This document shows positions 9,497 through 18,509 of a stretch of DNA of 20,624 bases, in pieces. The DNA is from Tritrichomonas musculus (taxonomy: Eukaryota > Parabasalia > Tritrichomonadida > Tritrichomonadidae), in the NCBI GenBank assembly GCA_039105265.1, contig JAPFFF010000528.1, positions 1 to 20,624 of the forward strand. Direction: 5' to 3'. The notes below the pieces were generated by a model, which saw only the letters and a list, made by a program, of their open reading frames with translations, made no database searches and had not been told where the DNA came from. The first letter of the stretch is position 1; the number at the start of each line of letters is the position of its first letter. The translations under genes and the position numbers were made by a program.

Positions 9497-12400
9497 ATCA
9501 GTCTCATTAGATATTCCTAATAATTTATTCAATACTCCAACAAATTCATCTTTTAGATTTGTGAAATCAGAAGTCTCCCCTGTTAGATAATCCATTAAAT
9601 AATTATTACAGAATTTATCAATATTTTTCTTTAAAGATTGCGAAATCTGGAAACTATTGAAAATTGTAATAACTTCCATATCAATTTTATCATATCCATC
9701 AGTATCCAGATTAACAATTTGAATTTTGTTATTTTTAGTATTCTTAGAGATGAAAGTATTATAAATTTTATAAATTTCAGGTAGAATCAGCTCAGGGAAA
9801 TAAATAACATCACGTGCATATTGGTTATAACTTTTAATTTCAATTTCAGATTTATCGAACAAATACTGAAGAAAATTGAAATCAAATGAATCATTGCCCT
9901 TTGCCAATTTTATAACAAATTCGTCAATTTCATTCAGATTATTCATCTTATTAATCAATTCAGCGTTCAAAATGAACATTCTAATAAGTGATCCAAGTAA
10001 TGGCATTTGCTTTGAAATAATGTCAAAGAACTTTCTTTTTATATCAACATCCAAATATTTATCATTATTATCATTTTTAATATCTTCAATTAGCCCCCTG
10101 AATAATTCATGAATGTTTTTGAAATTCTTTTCTGAATATCTGTAAATTAGATCAAAAAGATGTGCCTTCTTTTCATCATTTTTTATGACAATTTTATAAC
10201 TTGCTTTCAATTCTTCATATTTTTCTTCCATAAAAACTATGAAGATTTCTTTGCGATTTTCATTATATGCTTTTGTAAAGAGAATCGAATCGACGATCTT
10301 TTTAGATGTATAATTTGATATGGATGAATGAGAGACTGATTCAATCCAAAAAAGAGGCCATTCTTTTGATGAATAAAGACCTTCTGGTATTTCATTTGCC
10401 TTTAAATGATAAATAATTATTATGTTTATATGGTGTGATTTAGAAGCTTTTAGAAGACAATCTCGAATTTCACGATCATGCTCTATTTGAAACTGATTCA
10501 ATCGAAAGATTATACTTTCAGTATATTTGTTTTCAGGGCTATCTATTTTTGATTTAAGATCTGCCAGACTGGTAATTTCAGAATCAAATAAAACAATCGT
10601 TTTCTTAAGACAAATCTTTTTCTTTTCACCATCTTTTGTGAGTTTTTCAGTTTCAGAATATTCTTTGATACCAAGTTCAACCAGAGGCTCAAAGTTTATT
10701 TCTTCCATCATTGGAGTTAAAGTTAAAAATATTCCTTTGAATTGCTTTTCTAAAATTATTTCTACTTCCACTTCTTCTTCTTCTTCTTCTTCCTCTTCCT
10801 CTTCTTCTTCTTCTTTTTTAATATAGCGAATACCAGCCTCTACTTCTTCAAATTCAAACGTTTGGTCATTACGAACTTTACTAATCAATTTGTTAATGGA
10901 ACCATCATTATCTAATGAATTATAATTGGGAGGAAATGGAAAGAATATGTCACATTCTTTGTTTTGAGCTAAATTATAAAGTTTATCATATTCGTTTGAC
11001 CAATAATATTTCAACTCGATATTCTTATTTTCTGCAGATTTTGTTAATTTTTTCATATTTTCTCTTGACCTCCCAAATCGTTCTTCTTGATTAGCACGAA
11101 TCGATAAAATAACAAAATCTTGATTCAAACTGAACAATTCTGTAGATTCTTCTTCTTCTTCATTAAGATTAACATGTTCTATTTTCTTTTCATAATTTTT
11201 ATATAAATAACAATCACGAGTTCCAGCTAAATCAGTTGTTGCAAAAATAACAGGCAGAACTTTTCGTTCCTCTTTTGAATCATATTTTGGAATTTCAGAA
11301 ACATTGGTTAAAAAATGCTTCAAATAATCACGAATGATTAATGTGTATGGCGTTGAATAAGAAACTATTTCATTACGCTTTTCTTTCAAATTTTCAATGA
11401 TTTTGAATTCATCAAGTTGATCGTAATCCAAATAAAATTGATTGAGCCTATCAAGAAGAGGAATTGGGAAAGAATCAGCAGAATTTCTATTATGAAAATC
11501 ACTTTCATTCATAATGAAACAAAAGACGATATTTTGAGGATATCCTCTTAGTTGGACTGAGAAGCCACTTTGGCTTATCAGTGGTTTTCTTGTTGTTAAA
11601 TTAGCTTTCTTTTCATTTGGCGCATTTAAAAGATCCAAAAGAGCATCTGTTAAAGTAACATTACCAATAATTAACATGTAGTAAATGACATTCTCGTCAA
11701 ATTTCTGAATTTTTTCGACTATTGTTTGGATTGCTTCATCCATTGTTATTTGGCGATTAAGTTTGAAGTCACTTGGATATATTGTAATAAACCTAATATC
11801 TAAATCTTTATTAGGTCGATATTGCTCTGTTGTTTTTTCAAGAAGAGGCTTAATGAAATCTAAACATTCATAGTTTCTTGTTCTAAAGCAAAAAGCTCTT
11901 TTTGAAACATCTTCTTCTTTTTCCATAAACTTTTGACGGAATAATTTGTAATTATCAAATTTTGGATCATTAACAGCATTTGTTAATTCATTAAAACAAT
12001 TGTTATCAGCAATTTTCAATAAACTTTCATAGCTAGACTTATATTCCTTTTCATCAAGATCTTGAATGATTTTTATGAATTCATGTCTGCCATTTTTTTT
12101 ATTAATAATACTTTTAATATCAATAAAGCAATTTTCTGGATGTGGTTCCTTAGCTTTTTTCTTCACAATTTCACAGAATTTTTTATAAAACCCATAATGA
12201 TCTTCTTCGGGACCCAGAAATATTTGCTTAAATGCATTAAAGTTACCATGCTGTTGCTCATTAATCTTTTCACCAATACTTTTATATGCTTTTTCATCTT
12301 CATTTTTCCTACGCAAATTATTAATTAATAACTTGAGTTTTTGAAATGAATCAGAAGGATTACATGAAATTGCAGATATCATGTAAAGACAAAGATTATC

Positions 12401-15400
12401 AACAGTAAAATCATCAAAACTTTCATGGAAGATTGTATTAAAAAGCAAGTAAAGAGGCCTTAGAGTGAGCATTTCTGGTCTTTCTTTATTTGGTGTAAGT
12501 GTCCATAGTTCTTCCAAGAATTTGATATATTTACCATTAAATATGTTTGATTCTTCTAGAAAATCGAAAAAGTTATGTGATGGGTTAAAGTAATTCAATT
12601 CAAAATCTTTCACTTTTTTAGTTGTAATAACTTGGCCGTTACGCTCCTTTTCAGATAAACAGAAAGCTTTAGATATATCTTCATCAGTTGGAAGGTCAGT
12701 ACAGATTAAAATACCTCGATTCATATTAGCAAAGTCGAGTGCATAATTTGATGCAGCAATTGACATTACCGGAACAAGTGTTGAACCAGACCCAGAATCC
12801 ATCATTATTCCTTTATCAAAGTAATAATGAAGCAATTTAAGAGGTCTCGTCTCATTCAAGTTGGCTAAACCAAGTTCATCAATTACACAAACAGCAGCCG
12901 AGTTCTCATGAGTCAACATAAAAACTGCACAATCTCTGTAATGAGAATTTAAACCTTCAGCTTCAGAAATTCTTGTTGATAGGTAAGTTGTACTGAAAAA
13001 GTTATTCTTCTTATTTCCTTCCTTTGATTTGTAATCAACGAACATTTGAATTGCTAATGTCTTCGATGTTCCAGGCATTCCAATAATCAAACATGGAATA
13101 ATAGAACCTTTGTCATTTTTTGAACATGAATAGCATGATGATATTGCAAAAAGATGAGTCATTAATGAATTCAACTTGAAAATACTAGAATCAGCAAGTC
13201 CTCCATCATCTTTGATGTCATCATCTTCTTTACTATCTTTTTTACTCTTTTTTTTACTCTTTTTTTTACTCTTTTTTTTAACACCTTTTTTACTATCTTC
13301 TTTACTATCTTCTTTACTATCTTCTTTACTATCTTTTTTACTATCTTCTTTACTATCTTCTTTACTATCTTCTTTACTATCTTCTTTACTATCTTTTTTA
13401 CTATCTTCTTTACTATCTTTTTTACTATCTTCTTCATCAGCTTCATTCTTTTTAATTTTATAAATATATTTGGCACATTTTAGCCATGAATAATTTCTTA
13501 AAATGGCCATCCAATCATCTTGTCTCTCGACATGTGGTGGCTTTTGAGTGGTTACTGCATCTGTCGGTGGGGTCCACCAAGCATCACCATTAGTAAGCTT
13601 TTCTAATAAAGCCGACCGAATATCAAGTGAATAATAACTTCTATCACTTGAAAATTTAATTTTGAGGCCAAAATCTTTACACCTTGATAAAATTTCTTCT
13701 TCAATTTGTGTAGAAATACCTAAATAACCATCAACAGTGTCTATTTTAGATTTACTTGAAAATCTGAATACAATTGATATTAACATGCTCAAAACAATTG
13801 ATTGAGGAATTATCTTCTTTAAAAGGATTTCTTCAGTAACTATTGAATGATCTTCAGTATTTGTTAGATCACCTTTATATAAGTATACATTAACGAGCTT
13901 TCTCAAAAAGTGAATGAAAAATTGCATGCAACGCTTAACATCACGATAAGACAAAATACTCTTCAATTGCATCAGCTTTCTTACTTCTTTAAATGCTATA
14001 GACAATAAACTGTGAATAATTAGAGATATTTTATCTTTGAACTTTTTGATCGTGTTATGAATAACAATGAAGTTTTCTTTGTTTTCTGTTTTCAACTTTA
14101 AAAGATTCTTTTCTTTGTTTTCTTCATCATCATCACTCACATATGTTTGATCCAAAAGAGAATTTAAATATAAAACGATAATATGATAAACTGTTTTGCT
14201 TTCATCAGGGGGATAAAATTGTTCACTGTGAGCTGATTTCTCTTTTCTATCATCATCAGTGAAGTTGAATAATTCAGGATTTGACCGTAAGACAATCATT
14301 TTCGAAGAATATGAAAGCTCACGAACATTGTAAGCTAACTTATTTAAATCAATATATTCATAAATATCATGAATATCACTTGGCGGGATGCGGCATAGCC
14401 TAAGCTTGCTGATTCTATTTGGAATAATTTGCTTAATACCAACACGAGAAAGACTACGTGCAAGATTATTGACTTTTAGATATGGATTGATGGCTGCCAT
14501 GAAGATAATAGACTTATCCTTATAATATGCGTTCTTCAAGTTATAATTACTCATTTCATTAATAATGTAACTAGAAATAGGTGAAGTATTAAGCTCATCA
14601 AAGAAGAAAATTTGCTTTAACTTATATTGCTTTGATGCATTTGTTTCTAAATCAATAGTTCGCAAAACTTCATCCAACTGTAAGGCACCATGACAATCTA
14701 TCTGGTGATATGACCACATAAATCCATCCTTATCATTCAAATCTCTGCTAATTGGAACTATTTTGATCAGCGTACTAAGTAATTGAACGCTCAATGTTTT
14801 ACCAACACCGGTAAATCCTTCGAAGATGATTGGTTGTTTCAAGATGATTCTAATAATCATGATGACAAATCGCTTAACGATTGTCATCGTCAAAGTCATG
14901 CTACAAATTGATTTAATTACATCTATATTTGTTAGCTCATTAATAAGATCTAAAGGTTGCGTATCGGCATTGCTTTTGAAAATTTTACTAATTATATCGA
15001 AAGTAATCGTCCAATTCTGTATCTTTGAAGCATTAAGATTTGCTTCATAGGCATCTTTACCTTGACTGATTTCAATCAAATAATCTTGCAGTTTTTCATA
15101 ATTTGCTGATTGCTTGAAATCATTTAATATGACACCATCAGTAATCTTACGATAATTATATTTATTTTGTAAATCATCATTTGGCAAATTATCATTATTA
15201 TAAAAGAATGATCGAATAATACTAAAGAAGTAAGCTTGATCATTTACGTAATTCAATTGATTAGAATACACAACAATATTCTCGTCATTTTTCAATTCCT
15301 CGAAGAACTTATTGCCAAGAATAGTTGAATCATCAATTGTCCCAATTTTGCTTTTTATTGAATCAACAAAATTTGAAGTGTTCCATTCAATTTTTTCATC

Positions 15401-17536
15401 AATTGATGAGAAACATAATAAATTCCATTTATCTCGGTTTGGCTTGTTACTAAAAAGACTCTGATTAGCCATAATAATGAATGATTTGGGTTGTTTTTGT
15501 CCATCAAAAAGACTTTCAAAGTTCCAAATATGAAAGTTTGTTCTAAGAAGAAGAATGAAAATAGCAAGACTTTTGTCTTCTTCTACTTTTAGTCCTTCAC
15601 AAAATTCATTCATGAAAAGATTGAATTCTTCCAATATTCGAGGAACGAAATTGCTTTCTTCAAAATTAAAACCTTTATAAAATACTTTGGCTGCGGCCAA
15701 AAGAAGCTCTGATGTTAATTTGATTTCCTTACCAAAGATTTTTGGACAGAATTTTTGAACTGATTCAGGAAGCTCAATTTTGATATCTGAAAATTTAATT
15801 ATGTCATAAAAATTGTGTCGAATATCTTCACCCTTTTCTTCAATTTTATCATCTCCACTTTTTTTTTCGTCCTTGACCGAAATTTTATGATATGTATCAA
15901 CATATATTGGGAAGTCATACTCGGAAATAAAACCACCATCTGGATATTGTTTTGGTGTAAGAGTAGGAACTTCAAAAAATATGTTAGGAGGTGTATTCAC
16001 GGTATTTCCATCAGAGTTTATATGATATTTGAGAATTGAAAAGGTCCACATATCATCAAAAAACTGGTAATTATTATCAAAAAGATCAGGAGAAAGGTCA
16101 TAATGAACAAAATTACATTCATTACCAAGCATGGGCAAATAATTGCCGCCAATGTCAATGAAAAATGAAGATAATTTAGCATTTTCTTCTTTTTCTGTCC
16201 TTTCAAAATCTTTAAATATTTGATAAGTTTTTCCAGCTCCTGCTCTTTCACTATAATATAAATGATAATGAAAATCTTTTTGATGATCTGAAGGTTTTGT
16301 AAGTTTATATAAATAAGGAAGTAAATCATCACCAATATTAAACTCAATTTCATCAAATTTATTAGAATGCTTGAAACATATCTTTTTATAACTTATACTT
16401 GAAATAACAATAACTTTGGGCAAATTCTTACTTTCAATTGAATTAAAGCGAGTGTTAGCAAATTCAACAAGCAATGAATGATCTTCTTCATTTAACATTT
16501 CTGGATGAATAATAAAGTAAGTCAACTCTTGCTTGGTGTTTTCTGAATCTTGATTAGATGTTTTTGGAATACTGTGAATCTTATCAGCAAATTTTCCATT
16601 GCTTTGACAGAAAATTAAAGCTTTTTCGTTAAGATAAAAAACATGCTTTGTTTTTCTCGAAATAATTTTATCAATTGATAATATACAATGATAGCAGTGA
16701 GCTGGGCGAGCAACCTTGATAAATAAAAGATTGTTTTTTTCAAAAGCATTTTTAATTGCGTCTGGAAAAATATTAGATTTTGAATTCTTTAAAGAAATAA
16801 TTGCTTCAATATACTTATCATCTTCTGATTGAAGTCCTCTATTTATTTTTTCATAGTCGGGAGATTCGTGTGGATCTGAAAAAAAAATACAAAACTCATG
16901 CCCAAGCTTGCATTTGTCAAATAAAACATCAGATGGCTGCTTATCAATAAACCTGTTAAACATCGGTTCAAAAGCATCAGCGCTTAGAACTATACCTATT
17001 AAACACTTAAGATAAGGAAGTAATTTATCATATGGTTTTTGATTTGTCAAAATTATTTCACCAATGACTCTAAATGCAGAATGTAAAATGCTTTTTGATA
17101 TATATTGAGTTTTCCAATTCTTTTCGCATATTCGAGAAAAACCAATCGAAAATTTTTTTTTAAAACTTTTATATTGCTTTCTTTCAATTTTTTCGAACCG
17201 GCTGATGCCTTGTAGATTTAAGTAATAAACAATTTTTTGATATTTTTTCATATTTTTATGAATTTTTTTAAATTCTGTAAAATCTTCATCTTTATCTTTT
17301 TTTTTTTTTTTTCCCTCTTCACTTCCCTCTTCATTTTCCTGTTTATAATAAGAGACATTAATTTGTGTTTGAATCGCTTCAAGTTCGTTTTTATTAATTG
17401 CTCGATAGTATATTTTTTTGTCCTTAGCTTCTATTTTAAGTTCGACATAAAACTCGTCAGGATTTAATGTCCATAAACCTTGAATTATAGATTTAACCTT
17501 TAGTTTTAGATTCTGATCAAATAGTGTATTGTCCAT
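9494..17536 (-). CDS. Giant RNF213/mysterin-like AAA+ ATPase without a visible RING finger
   Basis: 2680 residues in one uninterrupted frame. The best landmarks are two AAA+ modules. The first has Walker A G907-FTGVGKT914 and Walker B IFFFDE with D980-E981. The second has Walker A G1486-MPGTSKT1493 and Walker B VCVIDELGLA with D1553-E1554, followed by RPLKLLHYYFDKG. The GxPGxSKT loop and the DELGLA...PLKxLH pattern are typical of the two catalytic AAA modules of animal RNF213 (mysterin), a dynein-like E3 ligase. A third P-loop-like motif, RAGAGKT at 431-437, precedes them and may be a remnant AAA unit. Between the catalytic modules is a 17-unit four-residue repeat (about 1370-1437), and a Glu run lies near 2239-2260. 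PIPLLDRLNQFYL is a later conserved element. Animal RNF213 carries RING and RZ zinc fingers; I see no clustered Cys/His for either. E3 activity is therefore doubtful, and ATP-driven remodelling is the safer inference. Confidence 0.85.
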   Translation of the reverse strand: MDNTLFDQNLKLKVKSIIQGLWTLNPDEFYVELKIEAKDKKIYYRAINKNELEAIQTQINVSYYKQENEEGSEEGKKKKKDKDEDFTEFKKIHKNMKKYQKIVYYLNLQGISRFEKIERKQYKSFKKKFSIGFSRICEKNWKTQYISKSILHSAFRVIGEIILTNQKPYDKLLPYLKCLIGIVLSADAFEPMFNRFIDKQPSDVLFDKCKLGHEFCIFFSDPHESPDYEKINRGLQSEDDKYIEAIISLKNSKSNIFPDAIKNAFEKNNLLFIKVARPAHCYHCILSIDKIISRKTKHVFYLNEKALIFCQSNGKFADKIHSIPKTSNQDSENTKQELTYFIIHPEMLNEEDHSLLVEFANTRFNSIESKNLPKVIVISSISYKKICFKHSNKFDEIEFNIGDDLLPYLYKLTKPSDHQKDFHYHLYYSERAGAGKTYQIFKDFERTEKEENAKLSSFFIDIGGNYLPMLGNECNFVHYDLSPDLFDNNYQFFDDMWTFSILKYHINSDGNTVNTPPNIFFEVPTLTPKQYPDGGFISEYDFPIYVDTYHKISVKDEKKSGDDKIEEKGEDIRHNFYDIIKFSDIKIELPESVQKFCPKIFGKEIKLTSELLLAAAKVFYKGFNFEESNFVPRILEEFNLFMNEFCEGLKVEEDKSLAIFILLLRTNFHIWNFESLFDGQKQPKSFIIMANQSLFSNKPNRDKWNLLCFSSIDEKIEWNTSNFVDSIKSKIGTIDDSTILGNKFFEELKNDENIVVYSNQLNYVNDQAYFFSIIRSFFYNNDNLPNDDLQNKYNYRKITDGVILNDFKQSANYEKLQDYLIEISQGKDAYEANLNASKIQNWTITFDIISKIFKSNADTQPLDLINELTNIDVIKSICSMTLTMTIVKRFVIMIIRIILKQPIIFEGFTGVGKTLSVQLLSTLIKIVPISRDLNDKDGFMWSYHQIDCHGALQLDEVLRTIDLETNASKQYKLKQIFFFDELNTSPISSYIINEMSNYNLKNAYYKDKSIIFMAAINPYLKVNNLARSLSRVGIKQIIPNRISKLRLCRIPPSDIHDIYEYIDLNKLAYNVRELSYSSKMIVLRSNPELFNFTDDDRKEKSAHSEQFYPPDESKTVYHIIVLYLNSLLDQTYVSDDDEENKEKNLLKLKTENKENFIVIHNTIKKFKDKISLIIHSLLSIAFKEVRKLMQLKSILSYRDVKRCMQFFIHFLRKLVNVYLYKGDLTNTEDHSIVTEEILLKKIIPQSIVLSMLISIVFRFSSKSKIDTVDGYLGISTQIEEEILSRCKDFGLKIKFSSDRSYYSLDIRSALLEKLTNGDAWWTPPTDAVTTQKPPHVERQDDWMAILRNYSWLKCAKYIYKIKKNEADEEDSKKDSKEDSKKDSKEDSKEDSKEDSKEDSKKDSKEDSKEDSKEDSKKGVKKKSKKKSKKKSKKDSKEDDDIKDDGGLADSSIFKLNSLMTHLFAISSCYSCSKNDKGSIIPCLIIGMPGTSKTLAIQMFVDYKSKEGNKKNNFFSTTYLSTRISEAEGLNSHYRDCAVFMLTHENSAAVCVIDELGLANLNETRPLKLLHYYFDKGIMMDSGSGSTLVPVMSIAASNYALDFANMNRGILICTDLPTDEDISKAFCLSEKERNGQVITTKKVKDFELNYFNPSHNFFDFLEESNIFNGKYIKFLEELWTLTPNKERPEMLTLRPLYLLFNTIFHESFDDFTVDNLCLYMISAISCNPSDSFQKLKLLINNLRRKNEDEKAYKSIGEKINEQQHGNFNAFKQIFLGPEEDHYGFYKKFCEIVKKKAKEPHPENCFIDIKSIINKKNGRHEFIKIIQDLDEKEYKSSYESLLKIADNNCFNELTNAVNDPKFDNYKLFRQKFMEKEEDVSKRAFCFRTRNYECLDFIKPLLEKTTEQYRPNKDLDIRFITIYPSDFKLNRQITMDEAIQTIVEKIQKFDENVIYYMLIIGNVTLTDALLDLLNAPNEKKANLTTRKPLISQSGFSVQLRGYPQNIVFCFIMNESDFHNRNSADSFPIPLLDRLNQFYLDYDQLDEFKIIENLKEKRNEIVSYSTPYTLIIRDYLKHFLTNVSEIPKYDSKEERKVLPVIFATTDLAGTRDCYLYKNYEKKIEHVNLNEEEEESTELFSLNQDFVILSIRANQEERFGRSRENMKKLTKSAENKNIELKYYWSNEYDKLYNLAQNKECDIFFPFPPNYNSLDNDGSINKLISKVRNDQTFEFEEVEAGIRYIKKEEEEEEEEEEEEEEVEVEIILEKQFKGIFLTLTPMMEEINFEPLVELGIKEYSETEKLTKDGEKKKICLKKTIVLFDSEITSLADLKSKIDSPENKYTESIIFRLNQFQIEHDREIRDCLLKASKSHHINIIIIYHLKANEIPEGLYSSKEWPLFWIESVSHSSISNYTSKKIVDSILFTKAYNENRKEIFIVFMEEKYEELKASYKIVIKNDEKKAHLFDLIYRYSEKNFKNIHELFRGLIEDIKNDNNDKYLDVDIKRKFFDIISKQMPLLGSLIRMFILNAELINKMNNLNEIDEFVIKLAKGNDSFDFNFLQYLFDKSEIEIKSYNQYARDVIYFPELILPEIYKIYNTFISKNTKNNKIQIVNLDTDGYDKIDMEVITIFNSFQISQSLKKNIDKFCNNYLMDYLTGETSDFTNLKDEFVGVLNKLLGISNETD
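10758..10820 (-). repeat. GAA/GAG triplet run encoding poly-glutamate
   Basis: On the plus strand this is a CTT/CCT-type triplet run. On the coding strand it gives two Lys followed by about 14 Glu and then Val-Glu alternation, in the C-terminal third of the RNF213-like protein. It is probably a disordered acidic loop. Confidence 0.85.
13226..13429 (-). repeat. 12-bp tandem repeat encoding (DSKE/DSKK/KSKK)n
   Basis: Seventeen 12-bp units lie in frame inside the RNF213-like gene, encoding residues about 1370-1437. On the plus strand the unit reads TTTACTATCTTC or close variants. Twelve units read DSK(E/K), then GVKK, three KSKK and a final DSKE. The multiple of three keeps the gene open. The encoded stretch should be disordered and highly charged, forming a linker between the two AAA modules. 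The unit homogeneity suggests recent expansion by slippage or unequal exchange. Confidence 0.93.
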
Positions 17537-17539
17537 ATA

Positions 17540-17557
17540 TTTTCAAATATTTGAAAA
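17540..17557. repeat. 18-bp perfect palindrome upstream of the RNF213-like gene
   Basis: TTTTCAAATATTTGAAAA is its own reverse complement and ends 4 bp upstream of the start codon at 17536. A dimeric DNA-binding protein could use such a site. In DNA this AT-rich, chance palindromes are not rare, so function is a guess. Confidence 0.5.
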
Positions 17558-17559
17558 AT

Positions 17560-17593
17560 TATAGTAAATGATAAAATATAGTAAATGATAAAA
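17560..17593. repeat. Abutting 17-bp direct duplication
   Basis: TATAGTAAATGATAAAA occurs at 17560-17576 and again immediately at 17577-17593, with no gap. It sits in the likely promoter of the RNF213-like gene. It looks like a simple slippage duplication. Confidence 0.85.
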
Positions 17594-17720
17594 ATGTCAT
17601 ATTATAACTAAATTTTAAAACCAGCTAATATTAAAATATTTTATATATCACATTAAACTATATATATGCTTAACATTTAGTTTATTATATTCTCATTCGA
17701 ATAGAAGATTGTAATAGGAC

Positions 17721-17749
17721 AATCGTTTTTTTCAACGCCACTTTTTGAA
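17721..17749 (+). repeat. Left arm of a long-range 29-bp inverted repeat
   Basis: This sequence matches the reverse complement of 20195-20223 at 27 of 29 positions, including the 15 bp ACGCCACTTTTTGAA exactly. It is GC-richer than its surroundings. Weaker similarity continues outward for about 18 bp. The two arms enclose about 2.5 kb that includes the decayed transposon. They could be ends of an older element or two copies of a dispersed motif. Confidence 0.6.
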
Positions 17750-17919
17750 TGGTTTTTCTATTCATGGAAAGTAAAAAACCGCCATCTTAAGGTGAAATTT
17801 AACTTACTCTGTTAAGAAAATTAACCAAAAAAATCGTAAATTAAAATTTTCTCTTAAAATTATAACAGTTTGCTTTTTTTGATATAATTTTTTTTTATTT
17901 TTACATAATTTTTCAGGAA

Positions 17920-18001
17920 TATACGCACCAGTGATCACCATAGGGCTGCGTGAAGCCGAATCAGGCTCCTTGAATTGCTGGATGAATCGGGAAGCCATTT
18001 G
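17920..18001. other. GC-rich island open on both strands (possible gene fragment)
   Basis: About 80-90 bp near 50 percent GC stand out in DNA of about 20-25 percent GC. On the minus strand an ATG at about 18001 opens MASRFIQQFKEPDSASRSPM, which runs into AT-rich, non-coding-looking sequence after about 31 residues. On the plus strand the frame reads GIYAPVITIGLREAESGS and then ends in a stop at about 18001; it is preceded by a splice-acceptor-like TTTTTCAG. I recognise neither peptide. It could be a gene remnant, an isolated exon, a transposon scrap or an RNA gene. Strand and function are undecided. Confidence 0.35.
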
Positions 18002-18482
18002 AACTAAATATTTATGCATTATTTAGCAAAAATTGAATAAAAAATGTAAACCTCGTTCAATAATCTATACAGTCTGACCGATTCTATGAGATTATTCAAA
18101 TTAATTGAGATATTTTTTTGAAGTCAATAATTTATATATAACTCATAAAAAAAACAATATATAAACAATTAAACATTTGAATATAAATAATAACATTATT
18201 TTATAATATATAATAATAATAAAAAGTGCTATTAAAGCAGTATATGAAAAATCAAATTTAAATCATTCTGAAAAAATTAATAGTAATTAAATAAATTAAA
18301 TAGATAAATCATTTGATGTTTATTAATAGCAAATCAGTTATTTGTTCAGCAAAAAATAAAGTATTTTTTAAAAATGAAATATTCGTAAATAGAACTCAAT
18401 TTCAACTCCAAAATTTTAGATTGGAAAAAAAAATAGTATTATATATTAACAATTATTTATCAAAAATATTATTTATCAGGTA

Positions 18483-18509
18483 TTTGGCGAGAAAACGAAC
18501 CTCGCCAAA
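18483..18509. repeat. Perfect 9-bp-stem hairpin
   Basis: TTTGGCGAG (18483-18491) and CTCGCCAAA (18501-18509) pair perfectly around a 9-nt loop. The stem is the most GC-rich spot for hundreds of bases. It is followed by an A-run on the plus strand, so it is not a bacterial-type terminator. No adjacent gene explains it. Confidence 0.65.

Noticed and set aside
10527-10826. Plus-strand frame ending in poly-Ser
   Set aside because: Complement of the poly-Glu run in the RNF213-like gene.
13171-13476. Long open frames of (KKIV)n on the minus strand and Leu/Ser-rich repeats on the plus strand
   Set aside because: Shadows of the 12-bp tandem repeat inside the RNF213-like gene; a 12-bp unit free of stops keeps several frames open.
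17920-18001. tRNA or spliceosomal RNA in the GC-rich island
   Set aside because: No T-loop, anticodon stem or conserved snRNA boxes could be placed on either strand.
18061-18100. TACAGTCTGACCGATTC resembling the mariner TIR
   Set aside because: Only the first six bases and GACCGATTC match, with wrong spacing to the TIR; no transposase lies beside it in the right orientation.
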